NCBI GenBank assembly: GCA_034509735.1
Contig: JACGWO010000012.1
Span: 23,713,188 to 23,777,187 of the forward strand
Length of the DNA stretch: 64,000 nucleotides
Source: Sesamum alatum
Taxonomy: Eukaryota; Streptophyta; Magnoliopsida; Lamiales; Pedaliaceae
Direction: 5' to 3'
This document shows positions 29,929 to 43,159 of the stretch, in pieces. Positions within the stretch are counted from its first letter, which is position 1; each line of letters opens with the position of its first letter. The notes below the pieces were generated by a model that was not told the origin of the DNA, did no database searches, and was given only the letters and a program-made list of their open reading frames with translations. Position numbers and translations under genes: made by a program.

Positions 29929-30455
29929 GGGATAATTACACCCCCTCCCATGAAGTTTGGTATAATTATACGTAGACCCCATGTGGTTTGTGAAATTACA
30001 TCTAGTACTCCTGAGCTTTGCTCCTATCTAACAAATAAGTCCCTTCGTCGGCCAAAATTCACCGAATTTATTGAATTTAGCAAAGAAAAACTGAAAAATC
30101 AATATTTACCATCGATTGACTTATTACTGACTATTGTAGGTCAAACAAATCTTATTTATGACCAAACTACCCTTATATATCATCACACGTTAATACAGGT
30201 GAGGTAGTATATCTTCACCGTTATAAGAGTATTTTAGTCATAAAAGATTTATTTGACTTGCAATAAGTTAGTAATAAGTCAATCAAGGATAAATAGAGAT
30301 TTCCATCAAGGTTTTTTTTTTTTTTTTTTTTGTTAATATCAATAAATTCGGTAAATTTTGACTCAAAGCTTATGGATACTAAATGTAATTTTCAAACTAC
30401 AGAGAGCCTACATATAATTGCACCAAATTTTCAGAAGAATAAACATAATTATCCC
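29929..30455. mobile_element. Inverted-repeat element with perfect 9-bp TSD
   Basis: Begins GGGATAATTACACCCCC and ends AACATAATTATCCC. The two halves are imperfect complements (fold-back structure), and a perfect 9-bp duplication ATATTTCTA flanks it at 29920-29928 and 30456-30464. Nine-base duplications point to the Mutator superfamily. The 85-aa open frame at its left end (29950-30207) is part of the repeat and not a gene. Partial relatives lie at 31590-31830 and 52690-53390. Confidence 0.88.
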
Positions 30456-30599
30456 ATATTTCTAAGTCTCGTTAAATAAGAGGTACTAGACTTACATAAA
30501 TGCACGCTTGAGATAGACCATGCTAGAAGCTCATCAGCCTCATCCCTGCACAATAGCCTGTGTAGGTCCGTCCGATTCGGGAGGCTTGCCGACTAAGAC

Positions 30600-31485
30600 G
30601 GTGTTTGGCTAAATTTATAAGTTTTTCAAAATATTTTATAAGATGTTCGAGAGTTTATAAGTTTTAAAAAATTATTTGTTAAATTTTTTTTAAAGAACTT
30701 ATAAAATATCTAAATAAGATATTTTGAATCTTATAATATTTTTAAAAAATATTATAAACTCTATAAAATTATATGTTATAAGATAAAAATATATTCATTC
30801 GCGGACGCTCTCTCTCTCCACACCACATGCACACAGTACACACACTCTCTCTCACACACATTGACACACTTTCTCTCAAGGATTTTATATAATTTCATTG
30901 CTAGTTAATTTTTTTGCATTCAAATAAGATAAAATTCATTATTAAATAATAAATTACTATAATTCAACAAAAATAAAATTGCTATTGAAATTATATTTGC
31001 TGAAAAATATAAACTCGAGATATTATAAATTATACGACTAGAATAGACATTGCATCAACATAGAAAACAACAATTATATATATATAATTTAATATTTGAC
31101 TAGCAAGAACGTACATATATTTTATTTTTATTCAAAACTTTAGATCATAATCCACCATTCTTTTTTTATTTTTGTAAAAACAAATATCTAATAAATTTTT
31201 ATTTGAAATTAAACTAATATGTATTATTTATGAAATTATTTTTAAAATATTTAAAATACAAAATATGTCAAGAAATAACAACTTATTTGATTATGATAGT
31301 ATCATGTCCATTTTTATAATTTTACCAATAAAAATACCTTTTTATGTCAAACACCCTACCATCTTATAAATGTTTTCACCTCTTATAAGCTTTAACATCT
31401 TATTTTATTCAAACGCTTGAGGAGTTTATTTTAAAATAAGATCCAACATCTTATAAAATAATTTTAAAAAACTTAGCCAGACACC
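30600..31485. mobile_element. Fold-back element with GGTGTTTGGC ends
   Basis: Left end ggtgtttggctaaatttataag and right end cttagccagacacc are inverted repeats, and the arms (about 150 bp on each side, full of cttataa/ttataag motifs) are complementary. A short relative lies at 37518-37690. No clear target duplication was found, so the superfamily (hAT or PIF/Harbinger-like) is open. A CT/CA-rich patch lies near 30805-30880. Confidence 0.6.
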
Positions 31486-31589
31486 CTCCAAATTATACCG
31501 TTTGCTATTTATTAAGAGGAGATTCATAATACTGCATTTGTATTAATAAACTTGAAATCGTGGAATTCAAAATTTTAAAATTTAGGGAT

Positions 31590-31830
31590 ACTTACATTGT
31601 TCTACACTAAGATTTTGTGTAATTACACGTAGATCACCTATGATTTGAGAAATTAGATATGATACCCCTGACGTCTGTTCTCGTCTAATAGATTCATCCA
31701 TTAGTCAAAATTCATCGAATTTGTTGATATTAACAAAAAAATTAAATGAAAATCCATATTTACCCACAATTAACTTATTACTAACTTACGTCAAACAAAC
31801 CTTTTTACTTCTTTTGTTCTTATCCGGGTT
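31590..31830. repeat. Partial relative of the 29929 element
   Basis: The order of phrases gtgtaattacacgtagatc, gatacccctgacg, attcatcgaatttgttgat and cttattactaactt matches the left half of the element at 29929-30455 with many substitutions. The right half is missing here. Confidence 0.55.
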
Positions 31831-32109
31831 CACATGCGTGTGTCACGTGAGACTTTTCCGTTAAAATTTTAACAGATACATTTATTTATTAGCATTGTCC
31901 TACTGTCATATTGTCATACATTTTTTCTTTCATTATTTTTCATAAAAAAATAAATTAATTAACGGAAATATGATATATTGATTTGTTCATAAAAAGGAAA
32001 CAGAAAGGAACGGATGTACTTAAGGCAGGCGGCAATTAATGTGATTGAACAAAGCAGTTGTTGAAATTTAAACCATTAAATGTAGAGGGAAGAAGTGGAA
32101 ATTTATGAA

Positions 32110-32887
32110 GGATTAAATACACTTTGTCCACTTGAACTATTATTGATGTAATATTTATTTCTTAAACTAATAAATGTAACATTTATCTTCTTAATTTAAT
32201 AAAATTATCCCTCATGCCTTGAATAATTATATGATTCTCAATATATTTTAGTATTTACACATTAAATCATCTCCAAATTATTTTCTAACTAAAAAGAACT
32301 TTTAATAAGTAACTTGGATTTTTTTGTTATTTATTTTACAATTTGAATTATTTTACAGAATCAAAGTTAAGTAATGAATGGGTACAACACACGAAACACT
32401 TTTATCTGAAAGTTTTTATTAGTTTGGTATAAAATTAAGTTATTAATTATTTAATTTTTTTGGATAATAAAGAATTAAATATCCATTTTTAAAAATATAT
32501 TTTCTTTAAAAAACATGTTAATACATATTTATTCTTCTTCTTTTCATAAAAGTGTTTCACTTTTGCTTAAGCATGTATATATATTGTATTTCTTTTCAAA
32601 AGTATATATGAGTTGTTGGATATTATATTTGTTGAGCATCCATTATATATATTAACATATTATTCAAGTTTTAATTTAAAATTTTCACTTATTAAAGATT
32701 ATTTTTAGTTAGAAAATAATTTGGTGATAATTTATGTGCAAAATACTAAAATATATTGAGAATAATATAATAATTCAAGACGAGGGGCAATTTTTTGTCC
32801 AATTAGGGGGGTAATTGTTACATTTGTTAGTTTAGGGGATAAATGTTACATCCAGAATAGTTTAGCGGGGCAAAGTGTATTTAACCC
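32110..32887. mobile_element. Inverted-repeat element with perfect 9-bp TSD
   Basis: Starts GGATTAAATACACTTTG and ends CAAAGTGTATTTAACCC, with arms of about 220 bp that are complementary (agaacttttaataag against cttattaaag, and so on). A perfect 9-bp direct repeat ATTTATGAA lies at 32101-32109 and 32888-32896. It encodes no protein. Best placed as a Mutator-like or fold-back non-autonomous element. Confidence 0.88.
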
Positions 32888-33779
32888 ATTTATGAAATTT
32901 GACTGTATGCTTAACTATTATAAGTTATTATTTTTCCATATTCTTTGATCCTTATTATTCTCTCTATTTTTTTTCTTAAATATAAAAAAACAATACAATA
33001 TCTATACTAATATAAAATGAAAATAACTTTCACTCACAATGGTAGTTTGTGATACAACAATACTAATTTTTTTTGTTGGTTTTGTTGGTCCCTCCATCAA
33101 TACCCTTAAGTTGATTTTTTTTATTTTCTTTTTTTTTTATAAAATATGATGTATTGATTTATATATTTTATCCTTATTTATAATATATCTTAAAGTATAA
33201 AATATTATTTATTATATGCATGTAAAGATGATGTGCCACGACTATTAGTAAAAAATAAAAACAATAATATTGTACTATGTATATACAGAAATATGTAAGA
33301 GGTTATGTTGTTTATATAAAAAGAAAGCACGGAAAACAATATAAACAAACAAAAAAAAAAAAGGAGTTATATCTATTAAAAACATTAAAATTAGATTTCA
33401 AAGTAATAATTTTGCTCCTAATAGATTGTACAAATTTCAAGGGGTTATTGTATTAATTTTCTTATGATGCATTTCAAATTTCAATTTGGGGACAGAACAT
33501 GTAAGGAAAAAGGAATGCTAGTAACCGAAAGCAATTAAGCTCATATGTTATTAATGATTTGTATAATTATTTGTAAGATTAATGATTATTATATTTGCAT
33601 TGAAGAACCAATAACTAAAAGTACATATAAATACCTATATGATTTTTACATAATTTTATGAATCTTGGGGTGGGGGCGCAAAAATTTATTATAACCAACT
33701 AATTTAGATTTATTACGGCAGTCTCAGTTTATTATGTGTACGACTCGAGATAGAACCTAAATTAAAAAAATAAAAAATC

Positions 33780-34440
33780 CAAAAGGAGTTCAAGTCTGTG
33801 CGTAGTTTTTACGGAAAAAACCTCAACCCTTGGACCCTTAAGAGGAATCCATTGGGCGAAAAAGATCAAGGTGGCCTAGGAGAACTCATGGGAGGCCAAG
33901 AAGAATGCTGGGGTGACAGTCAAATCAACACCTGAAAAATCTCACTCACACGTAACCTAGTCCAGATGGACAACTCGGAAAAGTGACACTCTACCCGCCA
34001 TAGAGGATACACAAGGATTTAGGAAGACGTTGAGTTTACCAACCGTCCCCTGGGAGTCTAGAGACACTCAACAATTGCAAGTCCAAGCTGGAGGATTCTT
34101 TCGAATAGTTGGAGCTTATCCCTTGGCAACCGCTCTCCCAAGCTATAAGAGAACTGGGCTCTCTCAACTGGCTGGGGGTGAAAGCTATAAATAGGGGACT
34201 CCCCCCCCCCCCCCCAACCAAACATAATGTTTTGTTTTTTGTTTTTTTCCCTATCAATCACACACAAACGCTATTAATCAAAGCACTATCGTATCGAATT
34301 ATTATCCTAAATTATGCTTTTGCAATTTTAATTTTTATTTCATCATTGTTTACCGACTTGATCGTTGAAGTGCTAACGTGCTTTTTGCAGGTTTTCTTTT
34401 CAAAACTTGTGAAATTTTAGGCCCGAAGACCTCAATTTAG
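33780..34440 (+). mobile_element. Probable LTR-retrotransposon LTR fragment
   Basis: A block with distinct, more balanced base composition in an AT-rich setting. It has a TATA box (ctataaatagggg, 34185-34197), a 15-base C run just after, then cgacttgatcgttgaagtgc and a ttttgcag stretch resembling the R/U5 part of plant Ty3-type LTRs. The remainder of the element and a second LTR are not in the window and the ends are not defined, so a solo or truncated LTR is the best reading, from resemblance only. Confidence 0.45.
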
Positions 34441-35374
34441 ACAAATTCATACAACCACATTTTTGGTTCGCATCAATATCTATACTATTTTTCAAGTATG
34501 AGAATGTTAAGGTAACCATTTTTTATCGATAAAATGACACTGATTAAAATATTCTAAAGCATATCAATTCAAAAACAAAAAGTGACTAGTTTCCTAAGTT
34601 TTTTTCAGTTAATAATATTCTATTAATGCACATTCAATAATAAGAAAAATTGTTTAAAAATTGTCAGATCTATTCTTATTTTATTTCTTTCCTCTTTCAT
34701 ATAATGATATAAACTTAAATAATACCCACCAATTAAATGTGCTTCAATTGCTAATTATTTATTAACTCAAATGACCATATAATCAATAGTAAATATTATT
34801 GGTTGACAAAATAAATTTCAACGAGAATACTCACAATCTATTTTATTTTTTCACCATCTCTTTAAAATTAATTTTTATTAAGTTTATTCATCTACATCAT
34901 TTATTAATTATTATTAATCCTTTATTTTATTATTATTATTTAATTAAATATATTAAATTATGCCTACATATTTAGCGTGTTTCGACTACTAATAAAGATA
35001 TATATTTTTAATCAATAATTTTATCTTAAACGACGGTGATAAAGGAAAATTCTTGCTCAAATTAAATTTAGTCGAATTAATCGAATCACACATTAAGTAT
35101 GATATATTTTTTATATAATTAATTTTTTTTTTTTAATAATACACTAATTACACAATAAATATATATTATAATTGCTTCAAGTTTGTCTACCCAGATTTGA
35201 ATTAGAATTTACGGACGACAAGCTAATAAATTATTGCAGCAGCCATCACAACACGAATGTCCGAATCTCTCTCTATACTCTCAAGAGTCTCAACAATAAG
35301 AACACTGTCGTCACAATCCCGAATCCACCCACCACCTCTACCACCGCCGTATCATCACCGTCAACCTCATTCCC

Positions 35375-38300
35375 ATGGCTGAAACTCGATCCCCTGACAT
35401 CACCGTCGATCCCAGAAGTGGCTTCTGCCCTCAAACCAAGATTTACCACAGCCTCCGTCCCGCCGTCCCTCTACCGCCACCGTCACAGCCCCTCTCCATC
35501 ATTCAATACGTCCTCTCCCTCCTCCACTCCCCCACCACCGCCGCCTCCTCCGCCCTCTCCACCACACCCTTCCTCATCGACTCCACCACCGGCCGCCGCC
35601 TCACCTACTCCACCTTCCTCCAACAAGTCGCTTCCCTCTCATCCTCCCTCAAAGCCCTCCGCCCTTCCCTCTCCAAGAAGGATGCCGCATTCGTCCTCTC
35701 CCCGCCGTCTCTCCACATCCCCGTCCTCTATTTCTCTCTCCTCTCTCTCGGCGTCGCCGTCTCGCCGTCCAATCCCTTGTCTTCTCCCTCCGAGTTAGCC
35801 CACCAAATCCGCCTCAGTAAACCCGCCGTCATCTTCGCCACTTCGGAAACTTCTCATAAACTCCCTCCGGATATCCCCGTTATCCTCCTCGATTCGCCGC
35901 AATTCCTCTCCATGCTCGAATCGAAAGCTTCGGGCTCTACATACGACGCCGGTGTAAATCAATCGGACACCGCCGCAATCCTTTACTCCTCCGGCACCAC
36001 CGGAAAAGTGAAAGGCGTCGTGATAACCCACCGGAGCTTGATAGCAGTGATCGCCGGGTTTTACCACAACAAGTTGGCCACGGATGAGGAAGAAAACACC
36101 CACCCAGTATCGCTTTTCACGCTGCCGTTGTTTCACGTTTTCGGGTTTTTCATGCTGATGAGAGCGGCATCCCTGGGCGAGAGTGTAGTTCTCATGGAGA
36201 AATTCGATTTTGTTAAAATGCTGGAGGCGGTGGAGAGACACAGGGTGACGTATATTCCGGTCACACCGCCGCTGGTGGTGGCGATGACGAAGTCAGATTT
36301 GGTGGCCAAGTATGACTTGAGCTCACTCCAGGTTCTGGGCTGCGGCGGAGCGCCGCTAGGGAAGGAGGTTTCCGGGCGGTTTAGAGAGAAGTTCCCTCAA
36401 GTGGAAATTTTACAGGTAAAGCAACCAGCTACGTACGTCATATTTCTTGTTTTCTTCCAAAGGTTAGCTGTACAATAATGGAAATTTGTCCCCTTCAAAA
36501 AATAAAAATAAAAAAAATGAAATTTTGTTGATGTTCTAAAATTCTTAACCAAATCAAGTTTGACGAAATCGTATACCTTTTTTAGCTTTTAGGGTCTATT
36601 TCTTAGTTCAAGATCCCTTATACTAATCGAAATTAAAGAATTAATAGATCTGTTCGGACCAAAGCGGGGATGGGCTAGGATTATGAACTTATAATACAAT
36701 GATCGAGTCGATTTCATGATTATAAGTTCATTCCATACTAGATTGGGCCGTATAGGTGTGATATATTTGTCATGTTATTAGTCATTTTTTTTTTTAAATT
36801 GTAAACTAATTAAACGACATTTATTATATAATTAGTTTAAATTCGGACAAATAGGATCTGGGTTAGAATTTGTGTGGGTGTTATTAGTGTTTGATTAGTG
36901 GATTATTATTTAATTTTAATGATAGCATGTGATGACAGCCTTTTTGGACTAGTTGTTAGGGTACTTTGTTGTTTTCTGTTAAAGTAAGTAGGCTTTTTTG
37001 GATGAGACTGATAGATGAACAGGACATTTTCATGTCTTATAATATAATTTATTTAAAAAGGTTAAAAGTGTAGAAACCAAAAACATTCTCTTGCTCTTTT
37101 CTTTATGGGATTAGTAAAATATTCTCTTGCTTAACATTAATCAATCAACAACTATGAGTTTGTCTCTTGAATAGATAAATATGACTTAGATAAGCTTTAT
37201 TTAAAAAAATTATATATTCATGCATTTTATAAATTATGTTTTAGAGTTTATAATATATTAGATCGCATTTAGAAATACGCTTGAAATATTTAAATAAAAT
37301 AAGATCATGAAACTTATTTTTTTAAAGAGAAAACACCGACAATGGTGTGCGGATTTTTTGGGCCCCTTCCCTTCTACATTAAGCTGCTAGAGCCATAAAT
37401 AATGTCGCTTACAAATAATCCCACAAAAGAGCTTCGCCAAACTGCAGAAAATGAAAATGAGAATGAAAAAAAAAAAAAAGCCAAACTAGAGACCCACATC
37501 ATGAAATTTATGTAAGAGGGTGTTTGGGGTGTTCTTATGAGTTTTTTAAAATATCTTATAAGATTTTGAGAACTCATAAGATGTTAAAAGGTATTTGGTA
37601 AAGTTTTTAGGAAAATAACTTATAAGCTTAAATATAAGATGTTAGGAGCTTATAAGCTCAGAGTTGCTAACTTATAAGCTTTCAAACACCATTGATGGTC
37701 CGAACCATTGGAATATGATGGTCTCAGATAAAATTTCGAGTCCCACAAAATTAGTGGTTGTAACTTGAAGTTTGTCAGAACCCGAGCTTTAGAGCCTCCT
37801 AAAAGTTTTAGCGTTAGCTTAACGAAGTATATATAAGCTTAAATGTAAATTCGCGGATTTTCTCCGTTACTTGGTTGAGATAATGTCTTAACATCATGTT
37901 TGATTTTGGTTTCATTTTCAATTTTCAGTTTTTAGTGAAAAATGTATGTTTTCCATTTTGTATAGGTTTTTATTCGAAATTGAAAATATTGTTTGGAATA
38001 GTTGATGAACTGTATTTTGTGTTGTTAGTGATGTCAAATCGATATAGTTTTCTATTTAAATGAAATTGATGGTTTTATAACTATATTTTGTATTAATTTA
38101 GAATTGTTAGTGATGTCATATCAATGTGTTATGAAAAATTTTATAATATTAGTTTATAAGTTATGGAATGAAAAACTTCTATAAATACATATATAATATA
38201 AGTAGTTATTGCAACGAGAATAGTAGTAAAAATATTTTAAGTCAGAATATATATAAACAAACATGTTTCTGTGTTTCTAGAAAGGCCATGTTTTAAAGCT

Positions 38301-41002
38301 TTGTACAGCTATTTCTATTTTGTAGCAGTAATCGAAGTTGTTTGTTAGGGCTATGGTTTGACTGAGAGTTCAGGAGGGGCAACACGAACAATAGGGCCGG
38401 AGGAGGCAACACGACACGGATCCGCAGGCCGGTTGTCCGAGAACATGGAAGCCAAGATAGTCGATCCTCAGACCGGAGAGGCTTTGCCTCCCGGACAACG
38501 TGGAGAACTATGGTTGCGAGGGCCTGCAATTATGAAAGGTTGTTAAGTTGCTGGACTTGATTGGTCTTTAGTATTTTGCTGTAATAGTTGCATGCATATT
38601 ATTTCCTATCCAAATTGAGGGTGACGGACCTTTTATTACACATTGGAGCCACACACTGATGTCGCACTCACGTGTGTATTGTATGTGACTTCACTTAAAT
38701 TATAGTATAATTTAATTATATTTTTGATTTTAAAAAAAAACACCTGTCAGGACATACTGGCGTGACACGAAGGTGTGATAGAAGATCCATATCTGCCACT
38801 CATTCCGCTGGGCTGAATGAACTTTTTTAACTACTCCAGCAGTGAAATTCATGTGCTTGGTGCTGGCACGAAAAGAAAAGCTGATGCTGGATGTTTTTAT
38901 TAACTTCTTAATTTTGCAAGTGATGGTAAACGCTGTCTGAAACTGTCAGGTTACGCTGGAGACGATGCAGCAACGGCCGCAACACTGGATTCAGAAGGCT
39001 GGTTAAAGACTGGGGATCTATGTTACTTCGACTCTGATGGGTTTCTCTTCATTGTCGACCGGTTGAAGGAACTGATCAAATACAAGGCTTATCAGGTTAT
39101 ACTCTTTGCTTAGAAATCTTTCTTGAAACTAATATGCATCACTAGTGTTGTCTGATGAAAAACGAGCGACACTGCAGGTTCCTCCGGCTGAGCTCGAACA
39201 TTTACTTCAATCGATTCCTGAAGTTGCCGATGCAGCTGTGATTCCGTAAGCTTTCTCGTATTCTCCTAGTTGCAAAGTTGAATAGTTATTCTGAAGTTCG
39301 TAACGAGTATTATAGTGAAATAAGGCTATCTCTGGTTTCATTTTTATTTTTGGAAAATTCTTGTCCGGATCAGATTTGACTGAACCAAATCAATTATATA
39401 GTAAGTGTGATGCATTTGCTATGTGATTGACCATTTTCCTTGAAAACAAGTGTATTGCACTTGCCATATGATTGGGTCAGAACTAGAATTTCCCCTAACG
39501 TTTTGTGATTTTACTACGTGCATCGACGAGCAGATATCCTGATGAAGAAGCAGGTCAGATTCCCATGGCGTATGTTGTGAGAAAACCCGGTAGCACGATC
39601 TCTGCAGCTGAAATAATGGATTCAATCGCGAAACAGGCATGCGAACTTACTTCCGTTGCTCTTATAATTTAATTTCTCTCTGCCTTTATTAATTATAATG
39701 CGATCATCAATGTTTGATTCTGTTTCTTTTCATTTTTCACTTTTAACGTGATGGATTTTCGTGTCTGAATATTTACCTAATTCGTATTTGCTCCCGACAT
39801 CTGGATATGGTTAATTGCATTTTACCCCCTACGAAAACACTAGCAAACAAACGTCTCCCTTAACAAAAGAAAGCAACATGATCTCTTGAACTTTTAAAAA
39901 AGAAGCTCATTGTCTCCCTCGTCAGGCTGTCGCATTGCCTTCTTTTTAAGAGTTCAATAGGTCACGTTGCCCTTTTTTGTCATTTAGAGAATTCTTTTAC
40001 CTATTAATGTTTTTACAAGGGTGTTTGTTGCGTTTAACCTTGTCCGGACATGGAGAAGTACAGTAAAACTTCTATAAATTAATAATTTCGGGACCATGAA
40101 ATTTTATTAATTTAGAGAGATATTAATATATCGATAAATTAATATTTTATTAATTAAAAGAGAGTTTTTTCAAATTCAGCAAATTTAGTGCATATGTACT
40201 GAAAATAAATGAATTCATATATGTTTCATTGATTATATTCATGCATCAACTAATTCTTTGTAATTAATTAAATATATTCATGTATGGTATCAATTCATTG
40301 TATACAATTAACTATTATATTTATGGACGTATGTATCAATTCATTGGAATTACTTAAATATACATATTTACACTCGTTGCACTTAAATAACTATTATAGC
40401 CAATTAATTATATTCATGCATGATGAATGAAACATATACTATATAAATCTCAATATGAAAATAAAACAATTCATAACACCCAACCATGTCTTCTCATCTA
40501 AAAGGCATCGCCAAATCATCCATGAACGATCAAGTAACAATAGATTCATATTTAGCAAATTACCATAATATTTATAATTGTAATATTTATGAATTATTAA
40601 TTTAGAGTTTTAATGGGACCTAATACTTATAAAGGGATTTTTCAAAAAATTATTATCTTATCGAATTTGATGACTTTTTACAAAAGCCCAAGTCGAGACC
40701 AAAAGATTTTATTATTTTAGAGAGTTTATTAATTTATAGAGGTTTTACTGTATTAGGAGTCTTTCGAACATAATCATGAAGTGTGTGCAATTAGATTTAA
40801 TATTAAAAGTGTCGATATAATTTACCTTTTATTTTTATTTTTGAAAACAAATAAAATAAAATTCCTTTTGTCACAGGTTGCTCCGTATAAAAGGATACGT
40901 CGTCTAGCATTTATCAACTCAATTCCGAAATCTCCGGCAGGGAAGATCCTAAGGAGGGAGCTTGTTACTCATGCCTGTTCGACCACTTCCTCTAAATTGT
41001 GA
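35375..41002 (+). CDS. Peroxisomal 4-coumarate-CoA-ligase-like protein (4CLL9/OPCL1 group)
   Basis: ATP-dependent acyl-CoA synthetase of the ANL superfamily. Members of this clade activate jasmonate precursors or other carboxylic acids in peroxisomes; the substrate cannot be told from sequence. Exons: 35375-36415, 38349-38538, 38950-39095, 39178-39245, 39534-39636, 40877-41002, in frame for 557 aa. Motifs: AMP-binding LYSSGTTGK (203-211), GYGLTES (348-354) across the first intron, KTGDL (430-434), [12 protein letters not shown] (445-456), and the adenylation lysine in SPAGK (K539). The C-terminus is SSKL, a canonical PTS1 peroxisome signal. The start gives [20 protein letters not shown], as in 4CLL9-type proteins. 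Exon 1 is very C-rich, unlike its AT-rich setting. The fifth intron uses a GC donor (CAG|gcatgc). Introns 1 and 5 carry MITE-type insertions. Confidence 0.93.
37518..37690. mobile_element. Short MITE in 4CLL-like intron 1
   Basis: Begins gggtgtttgggg and ends tcaaacacc, with internal aacttataagctt/cttataag palindromes, the same motif set as the larger element at 30600-31485. About 173 bp long; no target duplication recognised. Confidence 0.6.
40061..40750. mobile_element. pogo/Emigrant-like TIR element in 4CLL-like intron 5
   Basis: Ends are inverted repeats CAGTAAAACTTCTATAAATT at the left and the complement of CAGTAAAACCTCTATAAATT at the right, flanked on both sides by TA (40059-40060, 40751-40752), the Tc1/mariner/pogo target. 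The TIR matches the remembered Emigrant/Lemi1 family of dicots. Length is 690 bp; no transposase is seen. It sits wholly within the GC-AG intron (39637-40876) of the CoA-ligase gene, making up more than half of that intron. Confidence 0.85.
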
Positions 41003-42509
41003 ATTCAAAGGATATACCTAGTACCAACGTTGTCTGCAAGACAGGACGATGTGTTTGATTCTTGCAAATATTTTTATGTTTAGGCATATATTTACTATTA
41101 TTTATTTTGAATAAATTAATTACAACCATCCATCTCAAATATCTTAAATTTAATAATAAACGTACCAGTAACTATAATAATCTATGTTAATCACCTACTA
41201 CACTATATTATAATTAAACTTTTTTGACTTATAAGTGGTGGATTTGGATGTTGGGGCGGTGGTTGGAGGCAACGGACGGGGCGGAATCTGGAATAATTTG
41301 TTTGGTGAATAGGGCTACGGTTGGGGTGGGGAGAGGTCGTGGTGGTGGAGAGAGGAATAGAGGTAGGTCTGGGCAGCGACGCCAGAGTTGTAGCGGCTGT
41401 TTTTACTGCGGTTCAGAAACACGAACCTTATGTTTGGTTTCATTTTTAGAATATTTTGTTTTGTTTTGTGGAGATAGAGAGAGAAAATAAAGATAAATAA
41501 GTGTGTGTTAGAAATAAGGTGTATGTTTGAGTTTGTTTTTTAAGTTAATTTTAAATAGTGTAAAAATGTATTGTATGTATTGTATATTGGGAGACAACAA
41601 ACACTGTTTATTGTCAAATCATGTCTCATTTATATATTTTTAAATAATATTTATGTTTTTTGTATGTATTGTGTTGTAAATTGAGAAACAAAAAATACTG
41701 TTAATTGTCAAATCATGACTCTTTTATATATTTTTATAAATATATATGTATATAGTAATATTTGTTTATTTATAAGTGGATGTATATATATATATATATA
41801 TATATGAGAGAATGTGGCAAAATTATTCAAAACACCCAGTAAAAGTGTTTTGGATAATGTTATGTGTGGTTTTATTTTCTCACCATCTCGAAGATGGGAA
41901 GAAAATAAAATCAAACATAGGGAAGTCTTCCGATTTTGAGGCGTTTTTTGTTTTTTTTTTTTGTTTTTGAAAAGTAAAAAAAAGTTCAATAAGATCGTAT
42001 GAATATTGCTAATAAAAAAAACCAATTTCTGTAATTTATTTTCACAATAATCAATTTGTTTTATTATGAGGGTAGTTTTGATATTTTATAATTTTATCTC
42101 AAATGAATAATTTTACAATAGACATAAACAATAAATAAATTTTCACACAGTGATCCAATCCTTGATCCAATAGAGTCAACGAAGGTTTATAAAATCCTAT
42201 CACTCCATAATCTTAACCACTTTAATCCCATTACAAAAAGTAAATGAAACCTTAGTGTATATACAAGTCCCATTTCATTTTCAGTTTTAAGTGAAAATAT
42301 GTGTATTTAATTTTGTATAAATTTTTATTTGAAATGAGAATATATTTAAATTAGTTAATGAGATTGTATTTTTTTATTGGATTGTTATGTTAAATCTTTT
42401 AATGTGAATACATATAAATAAATATATTTTTACTTTAATTACTATTTCAAAAATTAAAAATTAAAGATAAAAACATAAGACTGACAAGCCTACATGTGAT
42501 ATCTAAAAG
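41003..42509. other. Intergenic between the CoA ligase and the NLR cluster
   Basis: The first 100-150 bases are the ligase 3' UTR. A GC-rich patch at 41235-41405 encodes a Gly/Arg-rich frame with no recognisable domain. A direct repeat of about 110 bp (tgtatgtattg..., aaacactgtttattgtcaaatcatg) occurs near 41575 and 41665. A TA run lies at 41784-41803. No gene is supported. Confidence 0.45.
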
Positions 42510-42895
42510 TATGACCTCCTTTAAGGTTTGACATAATTACGGATACCCTTTTTTGTTTCAAAAATTACAAATGCCCCCCCCAAATGTTTGTGACCGTATA
42601 ACAATAACCCATTTCTATTCTTTTTTATGGGTAAATTAACCAAAATGCCTTTATGCAAATTTAATTATTTTTTTAAAATTTTCTAAATTTTCTTTTGACA
42701 AAAATGTATAGAGAAAGGGAGGAACAATAATGTAATTTGCCTCGACTGATTTTTCTATAATTTATAAAAAAATTAAAAGCAAAATGGACCATTTCAGCCC
42801 ATTGGTTAAAAATGACAAATCTCATAGGATATTTGTAATTTTTAAAATAATGAGATAATTATGTTAAATCTTAAGAACGATCATTGTAATTTATC
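42510..42895. repeat. Inverted copy of the 27888-28290 repeat family
   Basis: Phrases such as aataatgtaatttgcctcga, ctgatttttctataattt and cagcccattggttaaa are the reverse complement, with changes, of the element at 27888-28290. It ends about 260 bp upstream of the NLR pseudogene start. Non-coding. Confidence 0.6.
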
Positions 42896-43159
42896 CAAAA
42901 ATATATTGATCAGTTCATGACAGCAACCAGTGCATTGACTTTACATGTTCTTCCATGTCAAGTCTTACATTATTACATCTGATGTTCATTGACTTAGTAA
43001 TATATTACAAGCTGCATTGCAAATGCTTAAACAACTTATTTGCATAAATAATTAGTCACCTTCACAAGGGAAGTTTCTTTTGTGCTGAAAGTAAACAGCT
43101 TCAAAGATTATCAATCTGAAATTGTTGTTCGTTTGAGTTTTTGGAGAAGATCATCAGCT

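Noticed and set aside
34036..34420. Gly/Pro-run small proteins
   Set aside because: They are produced by the 15-base C homopolymer in the LTR-like fragment and have no domain.
35172..36241. Proline/serine-rich 208-aa frame and a 148-aa antisense frame
   Set aside because: They overlap exon 1 of the CoA-ligase gene, whose frame carries all ANL motifs; its C-rich composition opens the other frames.
41224..41490. Gly/Arg-rich 88-aa frame
   Set aside because: Low-complexity purine-rich DNA, no recognisable domain, no splice or promoter support.
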